A stretch of 64,000 bases of DNA from Argyresthia goedartella (Eukaryota; Arthropoda; Insecta; Lepidoptera; Argyresthiidae): positions 29,902,383-29,966,382 of the forward strand of contig OX463814.1 of the NCBI GenBank assembly GCA_949825045.1. Reading direction: 5' to 3'. Under the pieces are notes generated by a model that did not search any database, was not told the DNA's origin, and worked only from the letters and a program-made list of their open reading frames with translations. Below, in pieces: positions 1-10,850 of the stretch; positions within the stretch are counted from its first letter, which is position 1; each line of letters starts with the position of its first letter. The position numbers and the translations under genes are program-made.

Positions 1-1235
1 TTACTTGAAAATAATAAAAATTATTAGCTACCTACCTAGTGTCACGATTACTTTAAAAATCTGCATAAAAAAATACATTAATTTAATGTGAATACGATCA
101 AAATTAATTTTCATATCGTGGTTTCGGTACTTTTTCCACATTTATACCCATTTTCCAAACACCCATTTACACTTTTGGTTTTTAACCCTTACTGAGCATC
201 CTGTAGCTCTCAGTCTGTTACTCTGATTATCAACAAAATATACTCTAGGAAGTAAGATTTATCGTAACTCCTGGTTAACAACTCCTTTTGTCAGTCAAAT
301 CTCCTTAACCTTTCGTGTCTTCTATCATTCATTATATTCTTGTATACTACTTATTTCTACTAATGCCTTACTAAGCCAAGGAGTCCTCCGCTCATGGCAA
401 CTTTCACTGAGATATCTCCTAATAATTAAGTCTTTCACCGAGGGCACGACAGTCCAAACACTATGAGCAAGAACATAATTCTCCTACATTATACATACAT
501 CCTGAGGGCATGGTCACCCTTCATATTGGCATATCAGGCCACTTATTCTGTACACCTGTAATAGGGGGATAGAGCTGCTACAATTTAAGACAATGGCCTC
601 CAATCTGTCTGTATGACTAGAAGGAATAGCTCCCTATCTCCTATAAATTAATAAAGTACCGTTCCATAATAATTCGCAACATAAAATATACCAGGTACAA
701 ACGTAAATCATTTACTTTAAATCTTTACTTTCAATTATTATCATTAGGCCATCGGTCTTTTCCACTTGACCTAGAAATTATTCTGCAGTCATTCAACTCG
801 GAATGCACTGTATTAGCGATACGTAATTACCTACTCGTATGCTATTTTAAAACTTTACTTTGATTTGAAATGATTATGAATTAACTAATTATTTACTCAT
901 GACTGTGACACTAGATATTACATGCATAATTATATGTTAGATAAAACTTTGATAACAAAACCTATGTTCCTAATCCTGCCTGAAACAATTAATTAATTTA
1001 CCTCACAGTGACAACATTTCGTCGAAGTAGGTCGCTCGATGCATGTCATCGTCGCGTGGATGGTGATGACGGCAGCTGGGCGGACGTGACGCATATTGAT
1101 ACTGGATACTGCTCGAAGATGCACGTGGTTGTCATCTTCTTGAGTTGGCCGGGATAACCCTGGTCCGCTTCGATGGCCGGGATAGACCTGACCTGTTCGA
1201 GCCGGGAAACCCTCACTCCTCGTCCGGTCGCAGAA
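1..1235. other. AT-rich intergenic DNA, no gene seen
   Basis: I see no credible coding region or known repeat. Positions 1-1000 are AT-rich. Positions 1000-1235 are noticeably more GC-rich and contain two near-identical pieces around 'ggccgggata' (about 1148 and 1174). This patch abuts the 5'-truncated retroelement A and may be an older repeat or host sequence. Confidence 0.6.
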
Positions 1236-1239
1236 AATC

Positions 1240-2282
1240 TTCATACTGATAAAATAAATCAGGATTCACTCGTACAAATCTTAAAAAATCGTACTCAATA
1301 TGTTTTAGGGTCCGGAGGTAACCTAAGATCCGACGGAACCATGACAGACGTGGGTGTACCTCAAGGCTCCTCACTGTCAAACCTTGCCTTCTCTCTCCTC
1401 CTGAATGACTTACCGAAGATTACCACTGACGGTGAATTGTTCATGTTCGCAGGTGATGTAGCATCTGTAGTCACGGGCAAAACTCTTGACTCACTAGAGT
1501 TCACACTCAATAAAGTCGCGAACCAATTATGGCATTGGTTTAAAAAAAACGGCCTCGCACTCAATCTAACAAAGACTCAAGTAATTAATTTCGACCTTTC
1601 CGGACGCAGGAGACGCTTACTAGATATACGCGTCGAGGAAACGAGAATTGAACAAGTCTCCTTCGCATCATTTCTCGGTTTTTTCATAGACCAGACAATG
1701 ACCTGGGAGCATCACATACAAAAGCTGTGTGGTAAATTGGGTAGCGCCTGTTTTGCGCTCAGTAGACTATCGTCAACACTTCTTAAAGAAGCGGTTCGGA
1801 CCTGCTACTTCGCCACAGTGCAGTCAGTCCTGTCAGACGGAATCGAGTTCTGGGGGCGCGCTGCTGACTGGGAGCGTATCTTCAGACTTCAGAAACGAGC
1901 CGTACGACTGATTGCACGTGTGGCCCAGGACACATCCGCCAGACCGCACTTTGTGGCGCTTGGAATAATGACATTGCCATCCCTACTCATTTTTCAAGTT
2001 GCTACTCATGTGAGAGTCAATGTTGGTAGTCTACCTAAACGTGGTGACCAAAACAGTCACACTACAAGAGGTGCAGATAAACTAGCCAATGTCCCTCATA
2101 AATTAGAAAAAATGGCCAAAACAATACGGGTGATGGGTCCGAAGGTGTACAATTTGCTACCGGACGACATTACCAATGCACCGAGCTTCCTAAACTTTAA
2201 AATTAAACTAAAAAAGTGGCTTGTCAAGAAGTCGTTCTACTCCTATGAAGAATTCATAAATTTTAAAGAACGACGTACATAA
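1240..2282 (+). pseudogene. Element A: 5'-truncated non-LTR retrotransposon, RT C-terminal half
   Basis: The reading frame encodes the second half of a LINE-type reverse transcriptase and its C-terminal tail. Recognisable similarity starts near 1266, just before the 'GVPQGS' block, and runs to the stop at 2280-2282. The usual F/Y-A-D-D catalytic box reads F-A-G-D (near 1443-1460), so a metal-binding aspartate is lost and the enzyme should be dead. Downstream, the 'LQKRAVR' segment and a lysine-rich tail resemble elements D1 and D2 in this window, which points to the CR1/Jockey superfamily. The endonuclease and the front of RT are absent, as expected for 5' truncation during target-primed reverse transcription. 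Its 3' UTR was probably separated by the insertion of B. The frame is open but the start codon at 1173 lies in flanking DNA. Confidence 0.8.
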
Positions 2283-2285
2283 GTA

Positions 2286-3080
2286 TGTCCTATTCACAAA
2301 GATGGCGCGAAAAACAATCCAGCAAATTACCGTCCTATTTCCTTACTTTCTACTCTATCGAAATTACTAGAGAAAATAGTCAACAGTCGTCTTATGAAAT
2401 TTATAGAACAAAACAAATTGTTACCGACTAACCAATACGGTTTTCGTAAGGGAATGTCTACGGAGGACGCTGTAGGAGACCTCACGGACCTAGTATCGAG
2501 TATTCTGGATGAGGGGAGGGCCTGTGTAGGTGTCTTTATAGACCTTGCGAAGGCCTTCGACACAGTGTCTATCCCCATCCTCCTTAAGAAACTAGAATAC
2601 TTTGGTGTAAGAGGCGTAGCCCTTAAATGGTTCCAAACCTACCTCACCCACAGGAAACAATGTGTTAAAATAGATGGTCTGATAAGCTCTGAAACTACAA
2701 CAAGCTACGGAGTACCACAGGGAAGCATCCTTGGGCCATCCCTGTTTCTTGTCTACTTAAGTGACATAGCTGCAGTCCAGCTTGGGGGCGCTGAACTATT
2801 TTGCTACGCAGACGATACTGCGGTAATTTTTCAGGAAAAGGACTGGTGTGGGGCTTTTCAAGCAGCAGAAAAAGGCATGACTCGCCTGGGCGAGTGGCTT
2901 AGTAAAAACTTACTCACCCTTAATACGACTAAAACAAAGTTCGTCTCATTTCACAAAACCCGAGCTTCAACTCCTCCTTTCTTACAGAGCATCAAGGTTC
3001 ATAAATGTGATCAAATTGGGCTAAATTGCGACTGTCCTGAAATAAAAGGTACAACCAATATAACTTATTTAGGAGTAACC
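2286..3080 (+). pseudogene. Element B, first part: non-LTR reverse transcriptase core
   Basis: The frame opens in the middle of an RT domain ('NYRPISLL' near 2325) and contains the fingers/palm blocks, including 'DLAKAFD', 'GVPQGSILGP' and an intact 'YADD' box at about 2808. It begins within a few bases of the stop codon of element A, so B looks like a 5'-truncated copy that landed at the end of A. The frame is cut at 3080, after 'YLGVT', where element C has inserted. The remaining C-terminus resumes at 6691 in the expected reading order. Clade is uncertain. The C-terminal tail resembles the ORF2 remnant of element E, so a CR1-type relative is likely. Confidence 0.85.
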
Positions 3081-6000
3081 TAAAGTAAAGTAAATTAGTT
3101 ACCATACCACTATTTGCTACTTATTTACTATTTATTTTTCTAAGTTGGCTTGTCATTGAACATAACCCGCTAATAATTGTCAGTGAAAAAATGTTCAACT
3201 CCCCTGACATTCGTAACCGATTGACTGTGCTGGTGCGCCGCCGGAGTCATTTGCACCTACCTACGCGCTTTTGTTCCCCATTCACTACTAGGTTACACTT
3301 GCTCTTCATCTCTTTCATGCTCACTATCTCTGCGCAGTTTTGTTGTCTCGCTCGCACTCACAGTGCGCTCATTTATGTTTACTTAAGAATTCTCAATTTT
3401 ATATCTCCCATTAGGGTTTCAATCGCATTATTTTTGTCTGTGGTTATTGTATTTATTACATTGGTGAAAATCTGTATCTAACAACTAACGGCCTGAAAAT
3501 GACTTATGATAACCATAATTTAAAAATATATTATCAGAACGCAAGGGGCTTACGTACCAAATCTTCAACTTTTTACCGCAATATTTGTATGAGTCATTAT
3601 GATATTATAATGATTACCGAGACTTGGTTAGTCGAGGGAATCAAGGATTCGGAGTTGTTTGATGGGAGGTATATGGTTTGGCGCAGGGACCGGGACTACA
3701 GTGTAACTAATCAGAAGTATGGAGGTGGTGTTTTGATTGCCACACGGAGGGATCTTACGATCACGCCGCAGCCCACCTTTCATTCTAGCGCCGAAGATCT
3801 TTGGCTAACTTTGACCCTTAGTAATAAACCCAATTCATCGACTAGCATTCATATATGTGTTGTTTATTTATGCGGCCAAAAACTGGGATTCAATTTTTCT
3901 CAGCAAGCTCAGCACTTTTTTAATAGTTTGGAATCGATGTTAATTGAATATCCAGACCATAAATATTTGATTGTAGGTGATTTTAACTTGAGCAATATAC
4001 GTTGGACTCCTAGTATTAATACTGATGGCGCTTTTGACCCTAGTAACTATGTCTCACATGATGAAACCCATTTAGTGGATTCCGTTAACCTTCTGAATCT
4101 AAATCAGTATAACGGAATTAAAAACGCGTATGATAAAATTCTCGATCTAGTTCTCTCGACGGATTATGTCTCGGTATCCGATTGTAGTAATGATTCCCTT
4201 GTTCCAGTCGATCCCCACCATGGGGCGCTTTTTTGTATACTGCCTTTGAGTGACCATGATGTGCTAGATCGGCCACCTCTTAATAAGTTTTTGTTTTTCA
4301 AGGGTGACTATGATTCTATTAATAGTGAAGTGGCTAAAATTGACTGGGATACGGAGTTAAGTAATCTTAACCTAGAAGAGGCATCCAATTATTTTTATAA
4401 TTTTTTCAATTATTTAAGGAATAAATACATTCCACACAAAATTGTTACTACTAAAACCTACCCTCAGTGGTACTCCAAAGCCTTAATAAGGGTTATTAAA
4501 GAAAAACATAAATATTTTATTAAATCCAAATTATATGAAAATTTATCAGACATACATACATTTAATTTGCTAAGGGACAGGGTGAGGTCGTTAGAAGAAT
4601 CATGTTATAATAAATATATAAACTCGGTTGAGAATTCAATCTTAAAATGTCCTAAATTTTTCTGGTCTTATGTTAACTCAAAATTTAAAAGTAACGTGAT
4701 GCCTAGCAGCCTCAAATATGGTAATGAAACACTCAATTCAGGCGATTCTATCTGTAATGCTTTTTCATCGTACTTCCAGTCCAACTTTTTAAATAAATCT
4801 CAATCTTCTAGTAGGCACGACGTGTCCGGTGACGATTGCTCTGATCCGGTGTCTAACATTTCTTCTATCTTTATAGATATTAAAGAGGTTATCAATTTGT
4901 CGAAGAAACTCGATCCCTCTAAATCTGCTGGACCAGATCATTTGCCAGCCATCTTTTTGATAAACTGTGCAGATACTCTTTCGGTGCCAATATCAATATT
5001 ATTTAGAAAATCTATTGCCTCTGGTACTGTCCCTAATATCTGGAAACAAGCTTTTATCACCCCTGTGCATAAGAAAGGTCCGAAGACTTATGTCACTAAT
5101 TATCGCCCTATATCTAAACTCTGCATCGTTTCCAAAGTGTTTGAAAGGATCATTTATAATCAATTATATGGAGCATTGAAACAGTCTTTCAGTGATACGC
5201 AGCACGGTTTTCTCAAGGGTCGCTCCACAGTTTCCAACCTCGTATTATTTAACAATGCCTTGACGGTTGCTATGGACGGTGGATTGCAGGTTGATGTCGT
5301 TTACACCGATTACAGTAAGGCATTCGATAGGATTCAGCACGACCTCCTGTTAAGTAAATTATCTAAAATTGGTATTAGGGGTGACCTACTGCGGTGGTTT
5401 GCTTCCTGTATTGACAATCGCTCACAGGCTGTTGTTATTAATAATTATATGTCTAGTTGGGTTAATGTTCCTAGCGGTGTGCCACAGGGGTCCTTGCTGG
5501 GTCCGTTACTTTTTGTGTTATTTGTTAACGACATTGACTTGTGCTTTAACTTTGCTAGGTTGTTGTCCTTCGCTGACGACATGAAGATTTCTGCCAACAT
5601 AAGCTCAAATGCCGATGCTGAAGCTATGCAAGCAGATCTATTCCGTTTAGAACACTACTGCGATGTCAATCGGCTTGACCTAAATCCTTCCAAATGTAGT
5701 ATTGTCTCCTTCTCTCGTAAAAAGAATCCACTTTTCTTTAATTATATTGTGAAGGGTGAGATATTAAAAAGGGATGCAGTCGTTAAGGATTTGGGAGTCA
5801 TCCATGATGCTAAACTGACATTTAATGCCCATGTTGATAGTATTATAACTAGAGCCTCGAGGGCTCTGGGTTTTGTGATGCGTTCCTCAAGAGACTTCAA
5901 AAAAGCTAAAACTTTGAAAATTCTTTATTGTACGTACGTTAGAAGTAATCTTGAGTACGCTTCACAGGTTTGGAGTCCTCGCTACAATATTCATATTAAC

Positions 6001-6690
6001 CGGATTGAAAATATTCAGCGTAAATTTATGCGTTATCTCTGTTATCGGACTAAATTTAAATACAATTCAGATTCTTACCTCGACATTTGTAGAAAACATC
6101 ATCTGGCTCCTCTTCAACTAAGACGCGAGGTTGCAGATTTGGTATTCCTTCTCAAAATTACCTCTAATGTCATTGATTGCTCTGATTTACTTGCTCAATT
6201 ATCATTTACTGCGCCCCGTAGGCTATTGCGTCATAATGCGCTATTCTCGCTCCCTAAGTCAAACACTAACTACAGACAAAATACGTGCCTCTGGCGTGCT
6301 TGTCAGAGATTCAACAATCTGCGTGGAGATATTGATCTTGACCTGTTTAGCACTGGTGTTAATCCAGCGAAGAGATCACTGTACCGATACTTTTTCTATG
6401 ACTAGATTAGCTAAGTATTTCGACTTTCCGTTATTTATTATTATTATTTTTTCTTTTCTAACGTGACTTGTTACTGCATGTCATGTTACAACGTATAGGG
6501 CTATGCATAATGCGAACTAATTCTGTTATTTAAGAGTGCTTTAACTGTTCTATTTGTTTATTGTGTCTTTTTGTCGGCGAAAACCTATAATTGGCTTTTT
6601 TGTTTTTATATAAGATTCCTATTGTTAATTTAAAGATAGCTGTTGGTTTTCCAATGTTAATAAAATAAAATAAAATAAAAATAAAATAAA
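3081..6690 (+). mobile_element. Element C: full-length-looking non-LTR retrotransposon inserted in B
   Basis: The insertion boundaries are given by the interrupted RT frame of element B: B stops at 3080 and continues at 6691. The 3.6-kb insert has a ~418-bp 5' region, one long ORF (3499-6405), a ~285-bp 3' UTR and an (AAAAT)-type simple tail at 6660-6690. Target-site duplication is at most 4 bp ('aacc' could be shared, but it is ambiguous with the A-rich tail). No ORF1 protein is convincing; the open frame at 3191-3481 has no recognisable domain. The element lies in the same orientation as A and B. Confidence 0.85.
3499..6405 (+). CDS. Endonuclease-reverse transcriptase of element C (968 aa)
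   Basis: This is the single protein needed for target-primed reverse transcription: it nicks chromosomal DNA and copies its own RNA. The N-terminus is an AP-type endonuclease, with N in 'YYQNARGLR' (about residue 14), E in 'ITETW' (about 41), 'GDFN' at 160-163 and 'SDH' at 251-253. RT follows from about residue 470, with 'SAGPDHLP', 'NYRPIS', 'HGFLKGRST', 'YTDYSKAFDR', 'GVPQGSLLGP' and the catalytic 'FADD' at 691-694. The C-terminus is the LINE tail. No stop or frameshift interrupts it, so the protein may be functional. There is no RNase H domain and no zinc knuckle. The family belongs to the Jockey/CR1 group; I cannot fix the clade by eye. Confidence 0.9.
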   Translation: MTYDNHNLKIYYQNARGLRTKSSTFYRNICMSHYDIIMITETWLVEGIKDSELFDGRYMVWRRDRDYSVTNQKYGGGVLIATRRDLTITPQPTFHSSAEDLWLTLTLSNKPNSSTSIHICVVYLCGQKLGFNFSQQAQHFFNSLESMLIEYPDHKYLIVGDFNLSNIRWTPSINTDGAFDPSNYVSHDETHLVDSVNLLNLNQYNGIKNAYDKILDLVLSTDYVSVSDCSNDSLVPVDPHHGALFCILPLSDHDVLDRPPLNKFLFFKGDYDSINSEVAKIDWDTELSNLNLEEASNYFYNFFNYLRNKYIPHKIVTTKTYPQWYSKALIRVIKEKHKYFIKSKLYENLSDIHTFNLLRDRVRSLEESCYNKYINSVENSILKCPKFFWSYVNSKFKSNVMPSSLKYGNETLNSGDSICNAFSSYFQSNFLNKSQSSSRHDVSGDDCSDPVSNISSIFIDIKEVINLSKKLDPSKSAGPDHLPAIFLINCADTLSVPISILFRKSIASGTVPNIWKQAFITPVHKKGPKTYVTNYRPISKLCIVSKVFERIIYNQLYGALKQSFSDTQHGFLKGRSTVSNLVLFNNALTVAMDGGLQVDVVYTDYSKAFDRIQHDLLLSKLSKIGIRGDLLRWFASCIDNRSQAVVINNYMSSWVNVPSGVPQGSLLGPLLFVLFVNDIDLCFNFARLLSFADDMKISANISSNADAEAMQADLFRLEHYCDVNRLDLNPSKCSIVSFSRKKNPLFFNYIVKGEILKRDAVVKDLGVIHDAKLTFNAHVDSIITRASRALGFVMRSSRDFKKAKTLKILYCTYVRSNLEYASQVWSPRYNIHINRIENIQRKFMRYLCYRTKFKYNSDSYLDICRKHHLAPLQLRREVADLVFLLKITSNVIDCSDLLAQLSFTAPRRLLRHNALFSLPKSNTNYRQNTCLWRACQRFNNLRGDIDLDLFSTGVNPAKRSLYRYFFYD

Positions 6691-7283
6691 CCCTTGATGA
6701 AAACTTATCTTTTCAAGAACACATTAATAAAGTAACTAAAAAAATCAGAAAGTCGATATATATTATGAAAATCCTTAGACACAGTGCAGACATTAAACTA
6801 CTCAGATTAATTTACAAGGCGATCTGTCAATCAGTACTCAGCTATTGTCTATCTGTGTGGGGAGGTGCACAAAAGACAATCATGCTGGTAATTGAAAGAG
6901 CTCAAAGAGCTGTACTAAAGGTCATGCTTCGGAAACCTCGCAGATATCCCACCGCCAACTTGTATGACGACTGTCAGCTTTTGAGCGTCAGGAAACTTTA
7001 CCTGCTGAAGGCTACCATCACTACCCACCAGGCTTTAATCACATCACCAAATCACGACGCCATTCTAACAAAACGAATATACCAAGCCCCCACCATTCGA
7101 GTTGAAACAACCTTTGCTCGTCGATTCGGTAGATATCTCCAAGCTTTCGTCTACAATAAAATAACAAAGTCGTGTGATCTTAAACAACTCACGATGAGAG
7201 AGGTCAAACACCGAGTCACTAAATGGTTACTTACGACGCTTACTTACGACGCTGCTGAAGATCTATTGAATGCCACAATTTGA
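6691..7283 (+). pseudogene. Element B, second part: RT C-terminal tail
   Basis: The sequence immediately after element C reads 'LDENLSFQEHINKV...', exactly what should follow the 'YLGVT' at 3080. It continues to a stop at 7281-7283. It contains the Arg/Lys-rich 'IERAQRAVLKVM' segment and a 'KWLLTTLTYDAAEDLL' ending. The last motif resembles the 'NWLLTLNYEQTENIL' ending of the ORF2 remnant in element E (27757-27897), which suggests that B and E belong to related families. Apart from its 5' truncation and the C insertion, this frame is open. Confidence 0.85.
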
Positions 7284-7935
7284 ATGTAATATAATAAGAT
7301 TTTATATATTTTAATAATTAATACATTTTATATAAATACACACAAATATTATTTAAATTATATTTCCGAAAATTATTGATTAATAATGTATTATTATCAA
7401 ATTAATTAATATATTATATACATAATATAATTATTATTCGCTAACAAATTAAAACTTTGTATTAAATTAAAACATTAACTTTAACCTAACTTAAACCCAA
7501 ATAAAACTTAACACACAAATAAACTTTAAAATTGCGATCGCGGATCTGCTGTGTTGTGTATGGCAACCGGTACAACATGAAGCGCGCGATACAGGTTCTC
7601 CTAGTGCGCGCTTCGCAAGCAAGCCGCCGGACAACTACCCTCACTAATATTCTTGTTACTGTATGATATTAAAACTCTCTGTATTGTCCAAACTTTATGC
7701 TAAATAAATAATTTTGTAATTTTTGTAATTTTTTTTGTAAAGTAAAAATTCTTTTAATTGTACCAATTATATTACATTATACTCCTACGGGTAATGACAA
7801 CTTCCTTATTAATGATGTGGCAAATGTTTCCTTTATCTAATTTTTTTTTATACATTTTATTAATTTTTTAATTTTGTTTGACTTGTAATGTATATTACCA
7901 ATAAATGATGTCTTATGTCTTATGTCTTATGTCGT
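7284..7935 (+). other. 3' UTR region of elements B/A with (ATGTCTT)n end
   Basis: The first 250 bases are extremely AT-rich and probably are the 3' UTR of B. A GC-richer stretch at 7540-7650 follows, then T-rich DNA and an 'aataaatg' leading into an (ATGTCTT)x3 run at 7908-7933. Simple-repeat endings of this kind are typical of non-LTR 3' tails, so the distal part may be the displaced 3' UTR and tail of element A. That assignment is an inference; I saw no target duplication that proves it. Confidence 0.4.
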
Positions 7936-8368
7936 ACATGTTTGACGGTGGTGCTGCCGATTCTGATGACGGCGCTTTCGGTGTTGGTGGTGCTGCCGAT
8001 GTTGATGATGGTGCTGCTGGTAATAATGGTGGTTGTTCTTCTTTCTTCTTGGGCTCTTCACTCAACTGCCATTTGGCACAGCACTACCTCGTGAAAGGTA
8101 GGCTGGCCTGGCAAGGTCGCCATGTTAAAAAGGTTAAATGATACGATAGTTGTTGGTAGTAGAAGAGCGTGTTTATTCATTGTGTGGGTACTTATATACC
8201 TATCTTAGTGCTAACACAGCACTACGTACATTATGTCGTAGTTCACTCTAACATCTAGCCTATTGCATGTACGACCATACTACATGTCTTTGCCACTCCA
8301 TGTTTTGTATGGAGTTGTCAAAGTTATGCATTGAATAGTGTTGACCCGAGTTCGAAGTAATACCCTTA

Positions 8369-8749
8369 CCCCCAGTTTCTGAAAGGGAAATATTGAACTG
8401 CACAACAAAAATACTGATTTGCACAGCAAATATCACGGCTAAATGCTGCGGTAGCTTAGGTGAAGGGGGTGAGCCAAGCGAAGCCTCCTTTATCCTTCGT
8501 GTTAGGTTGAACATGCAAGACATAAACTTGAGTACACATAAAATATTTAAAACATAAAAAGTATTTATCTGATCCTTTTTTGATGTGCAAATCAGTATTT
8601 TTGATGTGCGATTAAATACTAGCCGTTCTGAAAGCGTGGTCAAATGTAACAGGCGATTAACCGAGGATAAATTAATAATAGCGGCACGTAATTGGCTAAA
8701 ATGAGTTTAACAAGTTGTCACAACTAGTTTTCCTTTCAGAAACCGGGCG
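8369..8749. mobile_element. MITE-1 (381 bp), TTA target duplication
   Basis: The ends form an inverted repeat: 'cccccagtttctgaaagg' at 8369 pairs with 'cctttcagaaaccgggcg' ending at 8749. TTA flanks both ends (8366-8368 and 8750-8752). A second, inner inverted repeat pairs 'aatactgatttgcaca' (8411) with 'tgtgcaaatcagtatt' (8584). The 3-bp TTA duplication fits PIF/Harbinger-type MITEs. No transposase is encoded. The interior carries a core shared with other elements at 9757-9840, 16911-17160 and 22475-22625. Confidence 0.7.
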
Positions 8750-8824
8750 TTAGTTGTATTAATGTTCACAGAGTATGGGAAAACCTACGACACATTTCCA
8801 CAAGTTTTGGTCGAGTCAATTGAA

Positions 8825-8940
8825 AGGACTGCTGGAAAAGATCTCTTTTTAGAGATGAGCTCGCTTTTGCACACTATTTCATGTGAGTCTTGTTGTCAGT
8901 ATATTATTTGTGTGCAATAAAAAAATTAGGAATTAATAAA
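8825..8940 (+). repeat. LINE/SINE-type 3' tail
   Basis: The block 'gatctctttttagagatgag' followed by a T/G-rich stretch and 'caataaaaaaatt' matches, from memory, the conserved 3' end of an abundant lepidopteran non-LTR family. The region around 8760-8940 is therefore probably the last part of a heavily 5'-truncated copy. No coding part is recognisable. Confidence 0.45.
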
Positions 8941-8999
8941 TAAATAATAATAATGAACATTAGAGGACAAGATTACACAAATCGAACTAGGCCCATAGT

Positions 9000-9182
9000 A
9001 AGCTCAATAATTTATATATAATAATAATTGCTTGTATTATGGGTACTAGACGACTATGTATTTAATTGAGACAAATACTTATGTAAATACAAAGAAAACA
9101 TCCAAGACTAAGAAACAAATGTTCATGCTGATCACACAAATATTTGCCCTTACCGGGATTCGAACCCAGGACCGTCAGCTTG
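9000..9182 (-). repeat. tRNA-derived lepidopteran SINE fragment
   Basis: Read on the minus strand, the right part carries a tRNA-like B box ('gggttcgaatcccgg' at 9158-9172). The left part has the 'atgggtactagacgac' body and AT-rich tail of a SINE that is very common in moths. The tRNA-like 5' part (A box side) is missing beyond 9182. It is a fossil, not a functional tRNA. Confidence 0.6.
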
Positions 9183-9571
9183 AATGAATTCCATGAATTA
9201 ATTATGTCTACCTTTCGAAATTGGCAAGAAACTGTAGTTGGTTACCATTTTCGTATGACTCCCCGTGCCGTTTGTTCTAAGCCCTACAGTTGATATTCCT
9301 AAAGCGTACAGTACCTATATATTCATAATATCCTATCTTCGGGAATACCTGCAGAAGATTTCCCCAAACACACGCCGGCGCATATTTTGCCGAAAATGGC
9401 GCTATTAAGCACCAGCACAGCTAAATATAGTATCATGTGCATGTAGAGGCAGTGGCAAATTTAGGAACTACACTATGAAAAAGATGGCATGGTGCTTGTT
9501 GGGTGTCATTAGCCTGTTAGTGAGAGGATATTGCTTAAAAAATCATTACAAACACATTAATCAAATGAATC
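9183..9571. other. Unassigned stretch
   Basis: Nothing recognisable is present between the SINE fragment and MITE-2. A short open frame from 9475 runs into the MITE and has no family features. Confidence 0.5.
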
Positions 9572-9575
9572 GATA

Positions 9576-9949
9576 TGTCACCGTAATATTGTCAAAACCG
9601 TTACTTGATAAACTAACGTTTTATTTCTCGTTAGTTAGTCAACTATCGACAGATAGTAAACTAAAGCGTACTGCTCACTATATGACGCGTTAGTTGATAA
9701 ACTATCGGTTAAAACCGTTAAATAGTAAACTGGTTTAAAATTTAATTGCAAAGGACATACCAGGGCAGACACTGCGGTAGCTTAGGGTACAAGCGCAGCG
9801 AAGCCCCGAATAGTCTACGTGTTAGTTTGACATGTAAGAACAAAATAAGCGTAAATTTTAAACCCTGTCGGTCTCGTTTACTATTTGTCGACAGTTGATA
9901 AACTAACGTTAGTTTATCAACTAACTGTTTTGACTATCTTACGGTGACA
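9576..9949. mobile_element. MITE-2 (374 bp) with ~75-bp inverted repeats
   Basis: The left end 'tgtcaccgtaatattgtc' and the right end, whose complement reads 'tgtcaccgtaagatagtc', begin an inverted repeat. It continues through 'ttgataaactaacgtt' to about 9663 on the left and back to about 9880 on the right. 'gata' lies directly outside both ends (9572-9575 and 9950-9953), a candidate 4-bp target duplication. The centre (9757-9840) contains the same 'gcggtagcttagg' core as MITE-1 and MITE-3, although the terminal repeats are different. Confidence 0.65.
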
Positions 9950-9953
9950 GATA

Positions 9954-10639
9954 CACCCTTCAAACATTTGTGAATCGGATGCAGCAAATTGGATAAATGA
10001 CATACTTTTTTCAATTTCGATTCTTTCCGATTGTTTTGGTAACATCCCCAAAGTGTTTAAAAAGTGGATTCTATGAAGTTTTAGGTTGTCGGTCATCCAT
10101 CATATCACTTTTAAGATTTTATTAACTGTAATTTCTCGACCACTTAATCATCAGAGAGCCAGTAACAGAACATTAAAGGTGTGTCAGTTCTATAAAATTT
10201 TGATTTTTTGATAAAACATGGCTCTTATTTCGTGTTGTAGTTATGGTTTATGGACAAGTACGAGCCATCAGCGCCACATTGAACGCTGCTCATAACTGGC
10301 GCCTCAGACTAGGTAGAACGTTCCATATTAGCAATATGAGTAAGTCAAAAATTGTTGTTGTGCTCGGAGCTCGTGCCAATAACAATATCATAAGCGATCT
10401 ACGTGGAGCCACTCGCTCTTGCAGGGCTTTGTGCGTGACTATCCATACGTGAGAACAGTCTCTTTACAGCCTTTAATCATTGCTTTTTGCCCAAGCCTTG
10501 AGGTGGTGTCTATGGAGGTGCCAAAACTGCTAAAAAGTGAATTAGCAAGCAAATCACTCGACGGTGGAGCACCCTGATGGCGGAATTTAGAATTATATAT
10601 GTACTAGGACTACTAGGAATGCAAATGTTAACAAGGCAA
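9954..10639. other. Unassigned stretch
   Basis: No domain-bearing frame or repeat is recognised. An open frame at 10243-10452 lacks recognisable features. Confidence 0.5.
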
Positions 10640-10850
10640 TACGTTTAAAACCTAAAACACCGCTACTAAAACATCGCGCTCTAAAAAGTATGAAACCGTT
10701 TACCACCGGGCGGTCAAGTCACTTCTAAAGATTAGACTAAATTCAAGCAAAGCAGCGAGCAAGATCTAGTATATATATATAATTGCAATTTGCTAATTAA
10801 GCCCTTTAATACCCAACATGGGCCCTTTTTTTACCCCTTCACGCCATTTT
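10640..10850 (+). repeat. Dispersed repeat, partner of 23585-23805
   Basis: The segment matches the reverse complement of 23585-23805. Long identical pieces include 'aaaacatcgcgctctaaa', 'accaccgggcgg', 'gcaagcaaagcagcgagcaa' and 'gctaattaagccctttaat'. The family is unknown to me by name, and no coding capacity is seen. Confidence 0.7.

Noticed and set aside
3191..3481. 96-codon frame upstream of element C ORF2
   Set aside because: No ORF1 features; hydrophobic and Arg-rich without a motif, so treated as 5' UTR.
7905..8141. Open frame rich in Gly, Ala and Asp
   Set aside because: It is produced by a short GCTGCCGATG-like repetition and the ATGTCTT run; no domain and the reverse strand is equally open.
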